DNA of 64,000 bases from Oceanospirillales bacterium (GTDB lineage Bacteria > Pseudomonadota > Gammaproteobacteria > Pseudomonadales > Endozoicomonadaceae). The notes beneath the pieces are model-generated. The model had not been told where the DNA came from. It did no database searches and saw nothing but the letters and a program-made list of their open reading frames with translations. The DNA lies in assembly GCA_004762125.1 (NCBI GenBank), contig SIHQ01000013.1, forward strand, positions 62,001-126,000, in the 5' to 3' direction. Position numbers and translations under genes: made by a program. Positions 41,727 to 51,729 of the stretch are shown here, piece by piece (position 1 is the first letter of the stretch; the number at the start of each line of letters is the position of its first letter).

Positions 41727-42749
41727 GTGATAATAGAACAAGTAAAAAAAATATCGGGCACTTTGTCGTTGGCCCTAGCGCTAACTTTACCCGTTGTAGA
41801 AAGCGTTAACGCTAAAGATAAAGACAGTTTTATTTTGGCTCAGTCTTATCCTACCGATCATATATTCCACGCTTCATCTGAAAAATTTATGGAAGCCCTG
41901 AAAGAACAAGGCTCTTCCATGAAAGTAGAATATCATCCAGGTGGCGACCTTGGTGACTGGGCGTCCCAGTTTGAGCAAGCCATGCAGGGTGCCATACCCA
42001 TGACTATCTCGTTCGGTGCTTCTGAGTTCGACCGTCGATTGGATCTGAGCTGGTTGGGTTATGTGGTAGATGACTGGAAGTCTGCCCGCGAGGCATACGG
42101 CCCTGGTGGTGAAATGTTGGGTGTGTATAACACGATTCTTGAAGATCTTGATTTGGTCGCGTTGGGTATGATTCCTACCGGCTTTGGTTCAATCGCCATT
42201 CGTAAGGGTGTCGGTAAAGTACCGACTAACTTTCCTGACGATGCCAAAGGCATCAAGATGAGAGTTGTACCTTCACCTCTAGGTGTCAATCGCTTTAAAA
42301 CCTGGGGCTTTTCTGCTGTTCCAATGCCTTACGGTGAATTGTACACAGGTCTTCAGTTAGGTGCTGTTGATGGTCGTTCATTTGGTCCTGCTGTAGAAAT
42401 CTGGCAAATGCGTGACGTACTGGAAACCTACATCTTGACTCAGGATTACTTTGAGCATGCTTTCTTGTTGGTCAACAAAGACTGGTGGGAAGGCCTGCCG
42501 AATGAAGAACGGGCCAAAATGAGCGCTGCTGCTGATAAAGCTCTTGAATGGACATGGGCTGAAGCCGAGAGCATTGACAGCGGTTACCTTGCCAAAGTTA
42601 AAGAAGCAGGCATCAATGTTGTTGAGCTGAGCGACGCTGAACTGAAAAAAGCCAAAAGACTTCTTTATAAGAGTGAATGGTCTTCTATGGAGAAAATTGT
42701 GGGACCTGAGCTAATGGCCACCGTTAAGAGTGTAGCTGGAATCAACTGA
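41727..42749 (+). CDS. dctP: TRAP transporter solute-binding protein DctP
   Basis: 340 residues from GTG 41727, with GGAG ten bases upstream. Signal peptide (LSLALALTLPVVESVNA). DctP-family features: FILAQSYPTDHIFHASSEKF, VEYHPGGDLGDW, and the conserved GIKMRVVPSPLGVNRFKTWG segment whose Arg pairs with the carboxylate of the ligand, then PMPYGELYTGLQLGAVDG. It delivers an organic acid to the DctQM membrane subunits encoded next. The ligand is unknown. Confidence 0.9.
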   Translation: MIIEQVKKISGTLSLALALTLPVVESVNAKDKDSFILAQSYPTDHIFHASSEKFMEALKEQGSSMKVEYHPGGDLGDWASQFEQAMQGAIPMTISFGASEFDRRLDLSWLGYVVDDWKSAREAYGPGGEMLGVYNTILEDLDLVALGMIPTGFGSIAIRKGVGKVPTNFPDDAKGIKMRVVPSPLGVNRFKTWGFSAVPMPYGELYTGLQLGAVDGRSFGPAVEIWQMRDVLETYILTQDYFEHAFLLVNKDWWEGLPNEERAKMSAAADKALEWTWAEAESIDSGYLAKVKEAGINVVELSDAELKKAKRLLYKSEWSSMEKIVGPELMATVKSVAGIN

Positions 42750-42826
42750 GTCCGTTTTGTTAACGCGAGGCTGCCTTCCGTCATTTGACTGGAAGGCGGT
42801 GTTTTCCGCATTCAGGAGATTAACTA

Positions 42827-43384
42827 ATGCCCCAGTCGGATTTAGAAATTACCTCAATTATTGAGAATCCTTTTTTAGCGCAAGCTGTACGTTATCTGGA
42901 TGTTTTTTTACGGATGATGATGATTCTGGCCGGTTTATCGCTGGCCACTTTAATGTTTGCCCAGGTGATTATGCGTTACCTGTTGGATTCCCCTTTTGCC
43001 GGTATTGAAGAAGTCACCATTTTGTTAGGTGTGTGGGTTTATTTTCTAGGAATGGGTTATGCCACCAAGACCAGAGAACATATTAACGGCGGTATTGTCA
43101 GCTTACTGATCTCAGATCCTTATAAGCTGCATTTACTTCAGTTAGGACGATCTATTGTTTGTATGATTGCCGCTGCCGTTTTTGGTTATTTCGCTTGTAA
43201 ATACGCACTGTTTGTTATCGAGAAAGGTCGCATGAGTATCTATCTTCAATGGCCTAAAGGGTTTTGGAGTAGCAGCATGATCGTTGGCTTTGCCATGATG
43301 ATGGGGTACTTCCTAGTAGACGCCATAAAAGAATATAAAACAGTGATGACTTATAAAAATAATAAATCGTTAGAATCACAGTAA
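42827..43384 (+). CDS. dctQ: TRAP transporter small permease DctQ
   Basis: 185 residues, four membrane segments, with the typical DctQ sequence (YLLDSPFAGIEEVTILLGVW then MGYATKTREHINGG). AGGAG precedes the ATG. Second gene of the dctPQM operon. Confidence 0.9.
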   Translation: MPQSDLEITSIIENPFLAQAVRYLDVFLRMMMILAGLSLATLMFAQVIMRYLLDSPFAGIEEVTILLGVWVYFLGMGYATKTREHINGGIVSLLISDPYKLHLLQLGRSIVCMIAAAVFGYFACKYALFVIEKGRMSIYLQWPKGFWSSSMIVGFAMMMGYFLVDAIKEYKTVMTYKNNKSLESQ

Positions 43385-43398
43385 ATACAGGGTGAAGT

Positions 43399-44703
43399 AT
43401 GACTCTTTTTCTTTTGGCCATGCTTATTGTGGTTATCCTGCTGTTATTGGAAGTTCCGGTTGCTTTTTCTTTTGGTATAGGTGCATTGTTGTTTACCTAT
43501 CTCACAGGCAACGATATTTCATTCCTCATTCCTCACGGATATAAAACAGCCAGTGGTTTTGCTTTGTTGGCTCTGCCTCTGTTTATCTTTGCCGGGATAT
43601 TGATGGCAGAAGGTGGCATATCAAACCGGCTACTCAATTTTGTTAACTCTTTTGTTGGTCGTGTTAAGGGCGGGTTAGGCGCTGTTACCGTTCTGACTTG
43701 TGCTTTATTTGGTGCCATTTCCGGTAGTTCATCTGCCGCTATCGCAGCCATTGGCCAAATCATGATTCCGAGGATGGTTCGTGAAGGCTACCCAGAAGGG
43801 TATGCAACCGCGTTAGTGGCTTGCTCATCGGTATTGGCTCTGATGATTCCGCCCAGTATTCCAATGATTGTGTTTTCGATCACCGGAGGTTTGTCCGTAG
43901 GCGCTGCGTTTTTGTCCACCATCATTCCCGGAATTATGTTGATGATTTTGTACTGTGGACTGAATTTCTGGTTTCTCAGAAACGATGAGAATATCCGGGT
44001 TGATCCGCCGCTGCCGTTCAAGGGTGCGGTTAAAGAAGTAGCAAGAACCGGTTACAGCGCAATCTTCGCTTTGTTGATGCCTTTGATCATTCTTGGCGCT
44101 ATCTACGGTGGTATTGCCACACCCACAGAAGCTGCTGCTATTGCAGTAATTTATGCCATTCCGGTGGGTCTTTTTGTCTACAAGGGATTAACGTTTAAAA
44201 GCCTTGGAACTGCAACTGTGAGAGCGGTAGTCATGACCGGTTCGATTATGGCAGTGCTGTTCTTCCTGTTTATCATGAGTCGAGCCATGATACTGGAGCA
44301 AATCCCCAAGGAATTGGCTGAAGCCCTGTTGCAGATTTCAGACAATAAATATGTGATATTGCTGATGATCAACGTGCTGTTACTGTTGATCGGAATGATT
44401 GTGGATGATATCTCCGGTAGTGTGTTGGCTGCTGTGATCTTCTTACCGATCATTACACAGTTGGGTATTCATCCTATTCACTTTGCGGCCATCGTAGGTG
44501 TGAACCTTGGTTTGGGTAATGTATCACCTCCCTGTGCGCCCATGCTTTATATGGCGGGTGGTGTGAGTAAATTACCCTTGAATAAATATATAAAGCCGAC
44601 GTTGAAACTGCTTTGTTTCGGTCATCTGCCAATGGTGCTGATCGTGACTTTTATTCCTGATTTGGCGCTTTACTTGCCAAGGCTTGTTCTAGGTATTCAG
44701 TGA
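43399..44703 (+). CDS. dctM: TRAP transporter large permease DctM
   Basis: 434 residues, about twelve membrane segments, the proper length for DctM. Diagnostic blocks: GFALLALPLFIFAGILMAEG, GAISGSSSAAIAAIG, IPPSIPMIVFSITGGLSVG, and VNLGLGNVSPPCAPMLYMA near the C-terminus. It forms the sodium-driven symport channel. It starts 14 bases after dctQ. Confidence 0.95.
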   Translation: MTLFLLAMLIVVILLLLEVPVAFSFGIGALLFTYLTGNDISFLIPHGYKTASGFALLALPLFIFAGILMAEGGISNRLLNFVNSFVGRVKGGLGAVTVLTCALFGAISGSSSAAIAAIGQIMIPRMVREGYPEGYATALVACSSVLALMIPPSIPMIVFSITGGLSVGAAFLSTIIPGIMLMILYCGLNFWFLRNDENIRVDPPLPFKGAVKEVARTGYSAIFALLMPLIILGAIYGGIATPTEAAAIAVIYAIPVGLFVYKGLTFKSLGTATVRAVVMTGSIMAVLFFLFIMSRAMILEQIPKELAEALLQISDNKYVILLMINVLLLLIGMIVDDISGSVLAAVIFLPIITQLGIHPIHFAAIVGVNLGLGNVSPPCAPMLYMAGGVSKLPLNKYIKPTLKLLCFGHLPMVLIVTFIPDLALYLPRLVLGIQ

Positions 44704-44728
44704 AACAGCATTAAGGTACGACTGTGAG

Positions 44729-44760
44729 ATAAACAGGAAGGCGTAAACTCTCTTGTTTAT
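44729..44760. terminator. Terminator hairpin between dctM and LysR gene
   Basis: Stem ATAAACAGGA / TCTTGTTTAT (one mismatch) with a 12-base loop, overlapping the end of the convergent LysR gene. Confidence 0.45.
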
Positions 44761-45674
44761 TGTTCAGGACTGAGCAATAGATCCATAAAAGTATTTTGTA
44801 CCAGGTTAGCTTTGGCATTCTTACTGGTGATAGCTGAAAAATCAGTTGTGTAGTGATGGGTCTGCCCGTGAAGAGGTTTCATCCTTTCCTCTATAACCCA
44901 TCGTTTAGCAAAGTGTTCAGGTAAAAATCCGAGGTATTTTCCCGTTAGAACCAAAAAAGCAACGCCTTCTCTGTCAGTGGCACTGGCACTGGCCCTGAAC
45001 GGTTGATGCTGTGCTTTTATTTCAGGAGACTGAGCGTATGCCGGGATTACCGTATCAAGTTCAGATGTCTTTAGCGGAACAAGGTCATCTGCGGAGAAAT
45101 ACAGAGGGTGCTGATTGGAACAGTATAAGTAAGATTTTTCTTCGTATAGATGATGATATTCAAGGCCTGACAAGTGACGTATTTCAGGTACTACACCTAC
45201 GTGCAATTGGCCTGACAAAACAGCACGTTCTATTTCATTGGGCGGGATCATTCTAATGTTGATGGCAATATCAGGCCCGACTTCTTTCAATTGAGCCAGT
45301 GCATGAGTGATGAGCATGTGGGGAATTGTGACGAGATTATCCGTAATGCCAATGTTTAACTCGCCTTTGAGGTTGGCATGAAGGCTATTAACTCGGGTTC
45401 GAAAATTTTCGATGGCTGAAAGTAATTCGAGAGTGTACTCGTACACTTCAGTGCCTTCTTCCGTCATCGAAAAACCGGAGCGACCACGATGACAAAGCCT
45501 GAATCCTAATCGAGTTTCCAGAGTCGACATGGCAATACTGATAGCGGCTCTGGTGATATTCAGTTCGACTTCAGCAGCCGAGAAACCTCCACAGTCTACT
45601 ACAGTTCTGTAAATTCTCAGGATGCGCAGATCAGCATCGCTGAGTTGGCTTCTGAATTCTTTGGCGTTTTTCAT
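44757..45674 (-). CDS. LysR-family regulator
   Basis: 305 residues. N-terminal winged HTH (RILRIYRTVVDCGGFSAAEVELNITRAAISIAMSTLETRLGFRLCHRGRSGFSMTEEG) and a standard effector-binding domain. It is convergent with the TRAP operon and divergent from rarD, either of which could be its target. Confidence 0.9.
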   Translation of the reverse strand: MKNAKEFRSQLSDADLRILRIYRTVVDCGGFSAAEVELNITRAAISIAMSTLETRLGFRLCHRGRSGFSMTEEGTEVYEYTLELLSAIENFRTRVNSLHANLKGELNIGITDNLVTIPHMLITHALAQLKEVGPDIAINIRMIPPNEIERAVLSGQLHVGVVPEIRHLSGLEYHHLYEEKSYLYCSNQHPLYFSADDLVPLKTSELDTVIPAYAQSPEIKAQHQPFRASASATDREGVAFLVLTGKYLGFLPEHFAKRWVIEERMKPLHGQTHHYTTDFSAITSKNAKANLVQNTFMDLLLSPEQ

Positions 45675-45831
45675 GATTATTATTGTTAACCAAATGATTA
45701 AGTTAGAGAAACATACATTGTATTTAATTTAACTTGATGAATTTCTAGAGTCTAGGGCAATCGTACCCATTTTCTATTTAAACACCATGAGTTCTGGTTG
45801 GAATCAGAATGTTAAATAGTTGGAGGATTAA

Positions 45832-46734
45832 ATGAATTCTACAGTCTCTGTGCCAGGACTGATCAGTTCTATCATGGCATCGGTAATGTTCGGTATTATC
45901 CCTTGGTATATTCAGCAGTTAGGGATGGATATCTATAGCGTTTTTTGGAACCGTATTGTATTTACGGCGGTTTTCTTGATGCTCATCATTATGGTCAGCC
46001 GACAGTGGCGACCTGTAGTCGACATTTTTCGATCACAGAAAGCTATGCTGCTTTTGGTGTTAACCGCATTGCTGGCGGGTGTGCAATGGTGGCTTTTTGT
46101 CTGGGCTCCTATGGAGGGGTATACCAAAGAATTATCACTGGGATATTTTCTATTACCGTTGACGCTGACTCTTTCAGGGAGGCTGGTGTATCGGGAGCGA
46201 ATTAGTAAAGTACAACAACTGGCTATATTGCTTGCGATGACGGGTGGAGCTCTTGAACTCTGGGGGCAAGGAGGCTTGTCCTGGGTCACGGCTGGCGTTG
46301 CCGGTTTGTATCCGTTTTATTTTATGCTGAGAAAAAAAGCCGGCATACCGCCATTGGCGGGGAATTTTTTTGAAATCATGCTCTATCTACCGGTGTGTTT
46401 GGTTTTGTTATTTCTAATGGATGATTTTAAACCAATAGAAACAGAAGCTGTTCAAGGGTGGGTTTTACTCTTTGGTCTTGGTGGTCTGTTTGCCGTTTCA
46501 ACATTGTTTTATGTGGTGGCGTCCAGCAAGTTATCAGTGAGTCTTTTTGGCTTGCTTGGGTATCTTGAACCGGCATTGCTTTTTGTTGTGGCAGTGGTCG
46601 TTTTTCATGAACCTTTTTCCAGTGACCAGTACTTGTCTTACGGGTTGATATTGATAGCGGTTCTGGTTACCTGTACTGACTCCTTTTTTATACTTGTGAG
46701 ATCTCGTCACAGTGCAGAGACTGTTATTAAATGA
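45832..46734 (+). CDS. rarD: RarD-type EamA permease
   Basis: 300 residues, about ten membrane segments. N-terminal GLISSIMASVMFGIIPWYIQ and WNRIVFTAVFLMLIIM, and WWLFVWAPMEGYTKELSLGYFLLPLTL, are the recognisable RarD blocks. The family exports amino acids or drugs; the substrate is undefined. TTGGAGGATTAA precedes the ATG. The LysR gene is divergent upstream. Confidence 0.9.
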   Translation: MNSTVSVPGLISSIMASVMFGIIPWYIQQLGMDIYSVFWNRIVFTAVFLMLIIMVSRQWRPVVDIFRSQKAMLLLVLTALLAGVQWWLFVWAPMEGYTKELSLGYFLLPLTLTLSGRLVYRERISKVQQLAILLAMTGGALELWGQGGLSWVTAGVAGLYPFYFMLRKKAGIPPLAGNFFEIMLYLPVCLVLLFLMDDFKPIETEAVQGWVLLFGLGGLFAVSTLFYVVASSKLSVSLFGLLGYLEPALLFVVAVVVFHEPFSSDQYLSYGLILIAVLVTCTDSFFILVRSRHSAETVIK

Positions 46735-46930
46735 GAATGCTTTCGCTTGTTAAATACATGCTGTTGCTTGTGACTTCCAATCAACAGTAATATTTTTCTA
46801 CAAAAGCTAAGAAAGCCACATATCATTTTCAAATAAACCGAATTTGACAGTATTTGAGAACAGATTTTTCTACACCACTCCTTTTACACTAATGGCTCTT
46901 TCGTCTTGTTTGCTTTCAGGATTCATAGCT

Positions 46931-48210
46931 ATGTGGTTACCAGAGTGGGATGATTTTGTTGCCATCATCAATGACAAAGTAAAACCGGCACTGGGTTGTA
47001 CTGAACCTGTATCAACCGCTCTTGCTGCTGCACACGCTACCCGGTTGTTGGGTTGTCAGCCTGAGCGACTGGATATTCTCGTCAGTGGTAATTTGCTAAA
47101 GAACGGTATGGGTGTCGGTATTCCTGGTAGCGGAGCGATTGGTCTGCCGATAGCTGCAGCTTTAGGCAGTATCTGCGGTGACCCAGCACAAGGTCTTGAG
47201 TCCTGATAACGGTGACGCCTGAACATGTTCTAGCTGCCCGTGAGATGGTAGACAACGATCAGGTATCTATCGGTATCACAAACACTTCGTCGGTTCTGTA
47301 CTCTGAAGTGCTGGCCACAGCAGGAGATAATACTGCACGGGTGATTATTCGAGACGACCACACTCGAGTCACCCTACAGGAATTGAACGGTCAATCTGTT
47401 CACGCAGCATCCAATCAGAATGATGGTCAGACAGAAAAAGTCAGAATGCCTGATATGTCTATCGCTGCTATCTATGAGTTTGCCACGGAAGCGGATCTCG
47501 ACAAATTGCGTTTTATTCTCGCATCCGCTGAGATGAACAGTTCTCTGTGTGAAGCGGGCCTTAATGAAGATTTTGGTCTGAAAATTGGAAAAACGTTTCG
47601 TAACAATATCGAGAAGGGTTACCTGAGTGAAGACTTGGCGATTTCTGCCATGATGCGTTCGTCAGCGGCTTCCGATGCTCGTATGGACGGTGCAATGTTG
47701 CCAGCTATGAGTAATTCAGGCAGTGGTAATCAAGGTATTGCTGCTACCATGCCTGTTGTTGCTGTAGCCGATTGCCTGGGTGTTTCCGAAGAGAAACTGA
47801 TTCGTGCCCTGATTCTGAGTCATCTATCTGCTATTCATATTAAGTCTCACCTGAACACTTTGTCAGCACTGTGTGGTGCAACCACTGCAGCTACGGGTGC
47901 CAGCGTTGGGATCACCTGGTTGTTAGGTGGAGAGCTGGAAGACGTCAGTAATGCGGTGTTCAATATGTTTGGTGATGTCACCGGCGTGTTCTGTGACGGT
48001 GCTAAAACCGGTTGTTCCCTGAAAGTATCAACCTCTGCAGCTGCTGCCGTAAAAGCGGCGCTCATAGCGATGGAAGGCACACGAATTTCTGGTCACGAAG
48101 GTATTATCGAAGATGATTTGGAAAAGACCATCGATAATATTGGCCTGTTGGGAAATATTGCCATGGTTGAAACAGACGCGATGATTTTGAAAATCATGAC
48201 AGCCAAGTGA
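46931..48210 (+). pseudogene. L-cysteine desulfidase (YhaM/UPF0597 family), frameshifted
   Basis: Two consecutive frames (46931-47206 and from 47203 to 48210) together make one complete protein of the CdsB/YhaM family, a [4Fe-4S] cysteine desulfidase/serine dehydratase-like enzyme. Blocks: VKPALGCTEPVSTALAAA, NLLKNGMGVGIPGSGAIGLP, RSSAASDARMDGAMLPAMSN, SGSGNQGIAATMPVV, DGAKTGCSLKVSTSAAAA. The frame is lost at GGTCTTGAGTCCTGA; adding one G after position 47200 gives Gly-Leu-Glu-Val-Leu, as in relatives, and restores the whole reading. Either a recent mutation or a sequencing error. ATG 46931 has AGGA upstream. Confidence 0.85.
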
Positions 48211-48307
48211 ATCAGTAGAGCTGGTTTAAATTATGCCGTCGTACCCATGACGTATAAACTCGTATGTTCAAGCACTTAAGTGAAAAGCTACTAATTTTAC
48301 TTCAAAC

Positions 48308-48330
48308 CTGAAAATAATGGTCTATAACAT
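48308..48330 (+). promoter_or_regulatory. Conserved promoter-like block upstream of copy 1
   Basis: CTGAAAATAATGGTCTATAA followed by CAT. It is identical to 49802-49824 except for one base, with TATAAC as a likely -10 box. Confidence 0.5.
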
Positions 48331-48400
48331 CTTCTGAATTACGCTCCCTGAGGCATTGTTGCCAAACGGTATAGATCTTACTCAGAAGGTGTTGGCTGTC

Positions 48401-49693
48401 ATGAAACTGTGCTATACAAGCCGTTGCGCGGTCGTTTTTATGTTGTTTTTTGTAGTGGGAATTCAATATGTCTTCGGTGAAGAAGGTTATTGTAATGGGC
48501 CAGAACGTCTAGAAGATGATTGTGGTGAGTCAGATTTATACGGTGGTGATTTAGAGCGTCTACTAGAGGATACGAGACCTGGTGTGGAGAAAAAACTCCA
48601 TGGTAATACAGTGGATTATACGAAACTATCTTCTTTTGTTCTGATAAAAATGAACGCTTTTTATTACTTTGATACGCGTGAAATTATTCCTGATATTGAT
48701 CCTAAGTTCAGAACACTGTTTCATGACTATAAACGAGCGATATATGATTATGAACAAGGCAAGATACCAAAGAAAGGAGTGGATCTTTCTAAATTAGCTG
48801 ACATTCTCTCTGTTAAAATCACAGCACCAGAAAAACTTGAAGATAGAAAGACATTCGATGAGTACAAATTTTCCTATGAGAACTCAAGTTGTGAATCAGG
48901 AACCCTATGTCACCCAGATAATGCTAATTCTTGGAGAGATATAGCAATTTATCTAGGTTCTCTGAATATCTGGACACAACTTGATGAGCCTATGGTTGGT
49001 AGAATTAGCAGGCTCATAGAAAGGGTGCAAAAGGTAATGCCGGGTAAGGTTTTAGAACTTGGGGCCGGAAGAGGGATGTTAGCTCAAGCCTTAATTGATA
49101 GAGGTATTGATCTGGAAGCACTTGATAATTTTTCTGATCCATATTTCGAGCATTGCCGTCTCAACGATAGTTGTAGTAATGGTCTTGTTAAAAATCGTGA
49201 TGCTTTTGAAAATATTGCAGATCATGATGATTTTCCAATTATAATGTCTCTTTCTGGCCCAAATGATTATAGGATCCATACAGAATACGCACATGAAGAT
49301 AAAGAAAGGGTGTTTCTGTTTCTTTATACTAGCGAGGGACATTGGTATCAAAACGATAATGACTATGAACACAGAAGAAATGTAAGCTTGGTTGTCAAGA
49401 AAAATGGCGACGTTCACATGGCGGCTCGTGTGAGCCTCAAGCTCGGTGTGAAAGGGATTTTTAATAACATAGGTTCAGTCATAGTCCTGACGAGTCGGAA
49501 GTTAGTTTCGAGAATGGTAGGTGAAACGAAAGAAGAGAGCATTAGTCGAGCAAATGCAGAAATACACAACGAGCAACAGAAGTATAAAGAGTACTATTTA
49601 GATATTGCGGGTAAAGTTGATAGGATTGTTAAAGAAACACAAAGTCATTATCTCGAGAACGATATTGTCCAAGAAAATCATCCATCCTATTAA
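48401..49693 (+). CDS. Exported methyltransferase-like protein, copy 1
   Basis: 430 residues from ATG 48401 (the frame is open from 48356). Signal peptide (CAVVFMLFFVVGIQYVFGEE). About residue 210 has a textbook Rossmann methyltransferase motif I, KVLELGAGRGMLAQALIDRG, followed by LEALDNFSDP with the acidic residue at the end of beta-2. Later SLSGPNDYRIH and ERVFLFLYTSEGHWYQND are shared with copy 2. A SAM-dependent methyltransferase with a signal peptide is odd, because SAM is cytoplasmic in the producer; a secreted enzyme acting inside a host is one explanation. The N-terminal ~190 residues are unassigned. Confidence 0.65.
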   Translation: MKLCYTSRCAVVFMLFFVVGIQYVFGEEGYCNGPERLEDDCGESDLYGGDLERLLEDTRPGVEKKLHGNTVDYTKLSSFVLIKMNAFYYFDTREIIPDIDPKFRTLFHDYKRAIYDYEQGKIPKKGVDLSKLADILSVKITAPEKLEDRKTFDEYKFSYENSSCESGTLCHPDNANSWRDIAIYLGSLNIWTQLDEPMVGRISRLIERVQKVMPGKVLELGAGRGMLAQALIDRGIDLEALDNFSDPYFEHCRLNDSCSNGLVKNRDAFENIADHDDFPIIMSLSGPNDYRIHTEYAHEDKERVFLFLYTSEGHWYQNDNDYEHRRNVSLVVKKNGDVHMAARVSLKLGVKGIFNNIGSVIVLTSRKLVSRMVGETKEESISRANAEIHNEQQKYKEYYLDIAGKVDRIVKETQSHYLENDIVQENHPSY

Positions 49694-49801
49694 TAGGATG
49701 ATTCAAAGTAATATAGTCGTACTAATTACGCATAAATATTAATCCCATTGGTGTACTCATATTTGTGGCATATACGGTGAATTATCTGATTTTATCCAAG
49801 A

Positions 49802-49824
49802 CTGAAAATAATGGTTTATAACAT
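49802..49824 (+). promoter_or_regulatory. Conserved promoter-like block upstream of copy 2
   Basis: CTGAAAATAATGGTTTATAA followed by CAT, the partner of the block at 48308-48330. Both stand upstream of the duplicated genes. Confidence 0.5.
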
Positions 49825-49970
49825 TTCCTCAAATACAGAAAAAAATTAGCGTTAGTAAGTATTCGAATAATGAATAATTGTTGGTGCAATTGTGTTTTGG
49901 CTAGTTGTTAAAGCTCCCAGGAGCGTTACTGCCGAACAGCATGGATATTACTCGGGAGATCTTGGTTATC

Positions 49971-51278
49971 ATGAAACTCTGTCATATAAGATGGTGTGCG
50001 GTCGCTTTTATGTTTTTTTCCGTGTTATGGAACCAACAGGTTTTTGGTGAAGAGGATTACTGTGACGAGTTAGAGGTTCCGGTAAATCAATGGGTTAATG
50101 ATGAAGTGGATTTTTGTGCTCAGTTAAAGTTACTGGAAGATACGAGGCCAGATGTCGAACTTGACGGTTATATAGTAGATGGTAATAACGATTACTTTCA
50201 TGTTTCAACAAAAAATAAAGCTTACATTTCAATAAAAAATAGATCTCTTTCTTTTTTGGAAAGTATTGAAAATGACACTAGCGTTGATCTAGAAATCAGG
50301 CAACTATTCAGTCATTACAAACAAGTAGTGTGTGCTTATAGGCAGAGTAAAATACCCAAGGAAGGCATCGATATGTATAAATTGGCTGATGTTCTATCTA
50401 TTAAAGTAATAGAGCCAGAAAGCATCAAAAATAAAAGAAAATTAAGTGAATACACTCTTCTCTATGATTCTATAAACTGCAGATCAGGTTCTGTATGTAA
50501 ATCTGACAACGTTGAAAACTGGAAGATTTTAAATTATTTTTTGTCGCTATCAGGTGTCTGGACATATTTCGACGTTCCTTTGGTCGATAGGGTCAGTCGA
50601 GTTATAGAAAAAGTGCAAAATATAATTCCGAGTAAAGTACTGGAGCTAGGGGCTGGAAGAGGAATGCTAGCTCAAGCCTTAATTAATAAAGGTATAGAGC
50701 TAGAAGCAATCGATAATTTTTCCTATCTATACGTTGATCAATGTCGTTTTGATAAACGATGTGGTAATCGTATTGTAAAAAATCGTGATGCTTTTGAAAA
50801 TATTGAAGAACTAAACGAGTTTTTAATAATCATGTCATTCTCTGGACCTCCTGATTCTCTAGTTTATGAAAAGTATATCTGCGAAAAAAAAGAACGAGTA
50901 TTCCTATTTTTTGATACTAATAATAGTAGATGGAATCAAAATGACGATGATTATGAACACAAAATATCAGAGAGAATAGTTCTTAAGGAAAATGGTGACG
51001 TTCATATGGTTATTGTTATCGGATTCAAAATTGGTGTGAAGGCCGCTATAAAAAATTCTGGTTCAGTTATAGTCATAACAAGTAAAAAAATAGGTAAGAA
51101 AATGACAGATGAATTGGATCAAGAACTTGCTAATCGAATTAATAGAAAAATAAAACGCAACGACGATAAATACATAAATCATTTCTATAAAATAGCAGAA
51201 AAAATGACTGAAATTGCTCAAGAAATGCAATCTGATTACCTAGAAAGTGAAAGTTATAAAATAGATCGTCAATATTAA
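49971..51278 (+). CDS. Exported methyltransferase-like protein, copy 2
   Basis: 435 residues from ATG 49971 (open from 49905). It is a tandem paralogue of the previous gene with the same plan: signal peptide (CAVAFMFFSVLWNQQVFGEE), LLEDTRPDVELDG, then motif I KVLELGAGRGMLAQALINKG and LEAIDNFSYLY, SFSGPPDSLVYEKY and FLFFDTNNSRWNQNDDDYEH. The SAM-binding core is conserved better than the N-terminal third, suggesting function rather than decay. It is more AT-rich than copy 1. The duplication also includes the upstream promoter block. Confidence 0.65.
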   Translation: MKLCHIRWCAVAFMFFSVLWNQQVFGEEDYCDELEVPVNQWVNDEVDFCAQLKLLEDTRPDVELDGYIVDGNNDYFHVSTKNKAYISIKNRSLSFLESIENDTSVDLEIRQLFSHYKQVVCAYRQSKIPKEGIDMYKLADVLSIKVIEPESIKNKRKLSEYTLLYDSINCRSGSVCKSDNVENWKILNYFLSLSGVWTYFDVPLVDRVSRVIEKVQNIIPSKVLELGAGRGMLAQALINKGIELEAIDNFSYLYVDQCRFDKRCGNRIVKNRDAFENIEELNEFLIIMSFSGPPDSLVYEKYICEKKERVFLFFDTNNSRWNQNDDDYEHKISERIVLKENGDVHMVIVIGFKIGVKAAIKNSGSVIVITSKKIGKKMTDELDQELANRINRKIKRNDDKYINHFYKIAEKMTEIAQEMQSDYLESESYKIDRQY

Positions 51279-51729
51279 TTTTCCGAAGTAGTGAACCTTA
51301 TAAGTGTGTAGATAGAGTTATATCTATAGTCTCACAAATAATTGAATATTATGATTTTGCAGTGCGGAAAAAAACTTACGAGTTACTGGCAGATGTATTT
51401 AATCTAATTTAAGCAGATTGAACTGTAAATATCTCAGTGCTCCAGAGATTGTATGAGAACAAGTTCTTTCTTGGAATTTTAAGAAAAAATTAAAAAACAG
51501 AGTTTTTTTACTCGTATTTTTAATAATGCTTGAAACTGAGGCTTTGCTGAATCTTAAAGTACTTTGTGGGTGCAGGCATCGTTGTACTGGCTATAGATGG
51601 TCTATAGCCATATATTGAAGAGAATTTAATTTATTAATAATCTTGCATTTTTTTTAAAAAATTGTTGTTAATCCAGTCGAAACTTTTGCAACAGCCCTTT
51701 AGGATAAGGAACAGTCACATATCTCTGGC
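51279..51729. other. AT-rich intergenic region with hairpin
   Basis: No gene found in 450 bases. A perfect hairpin TGGCTATAGA / TCTATAGCCA lies at 51588-51610. GGCTTTGCTGAATCTT near 51540 and, inverted, AAGGGCTGTTGCAAAAG near 51686-51702 loosely recall IS-end sequences, so a small element may have been here. Confidence 0.35.
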
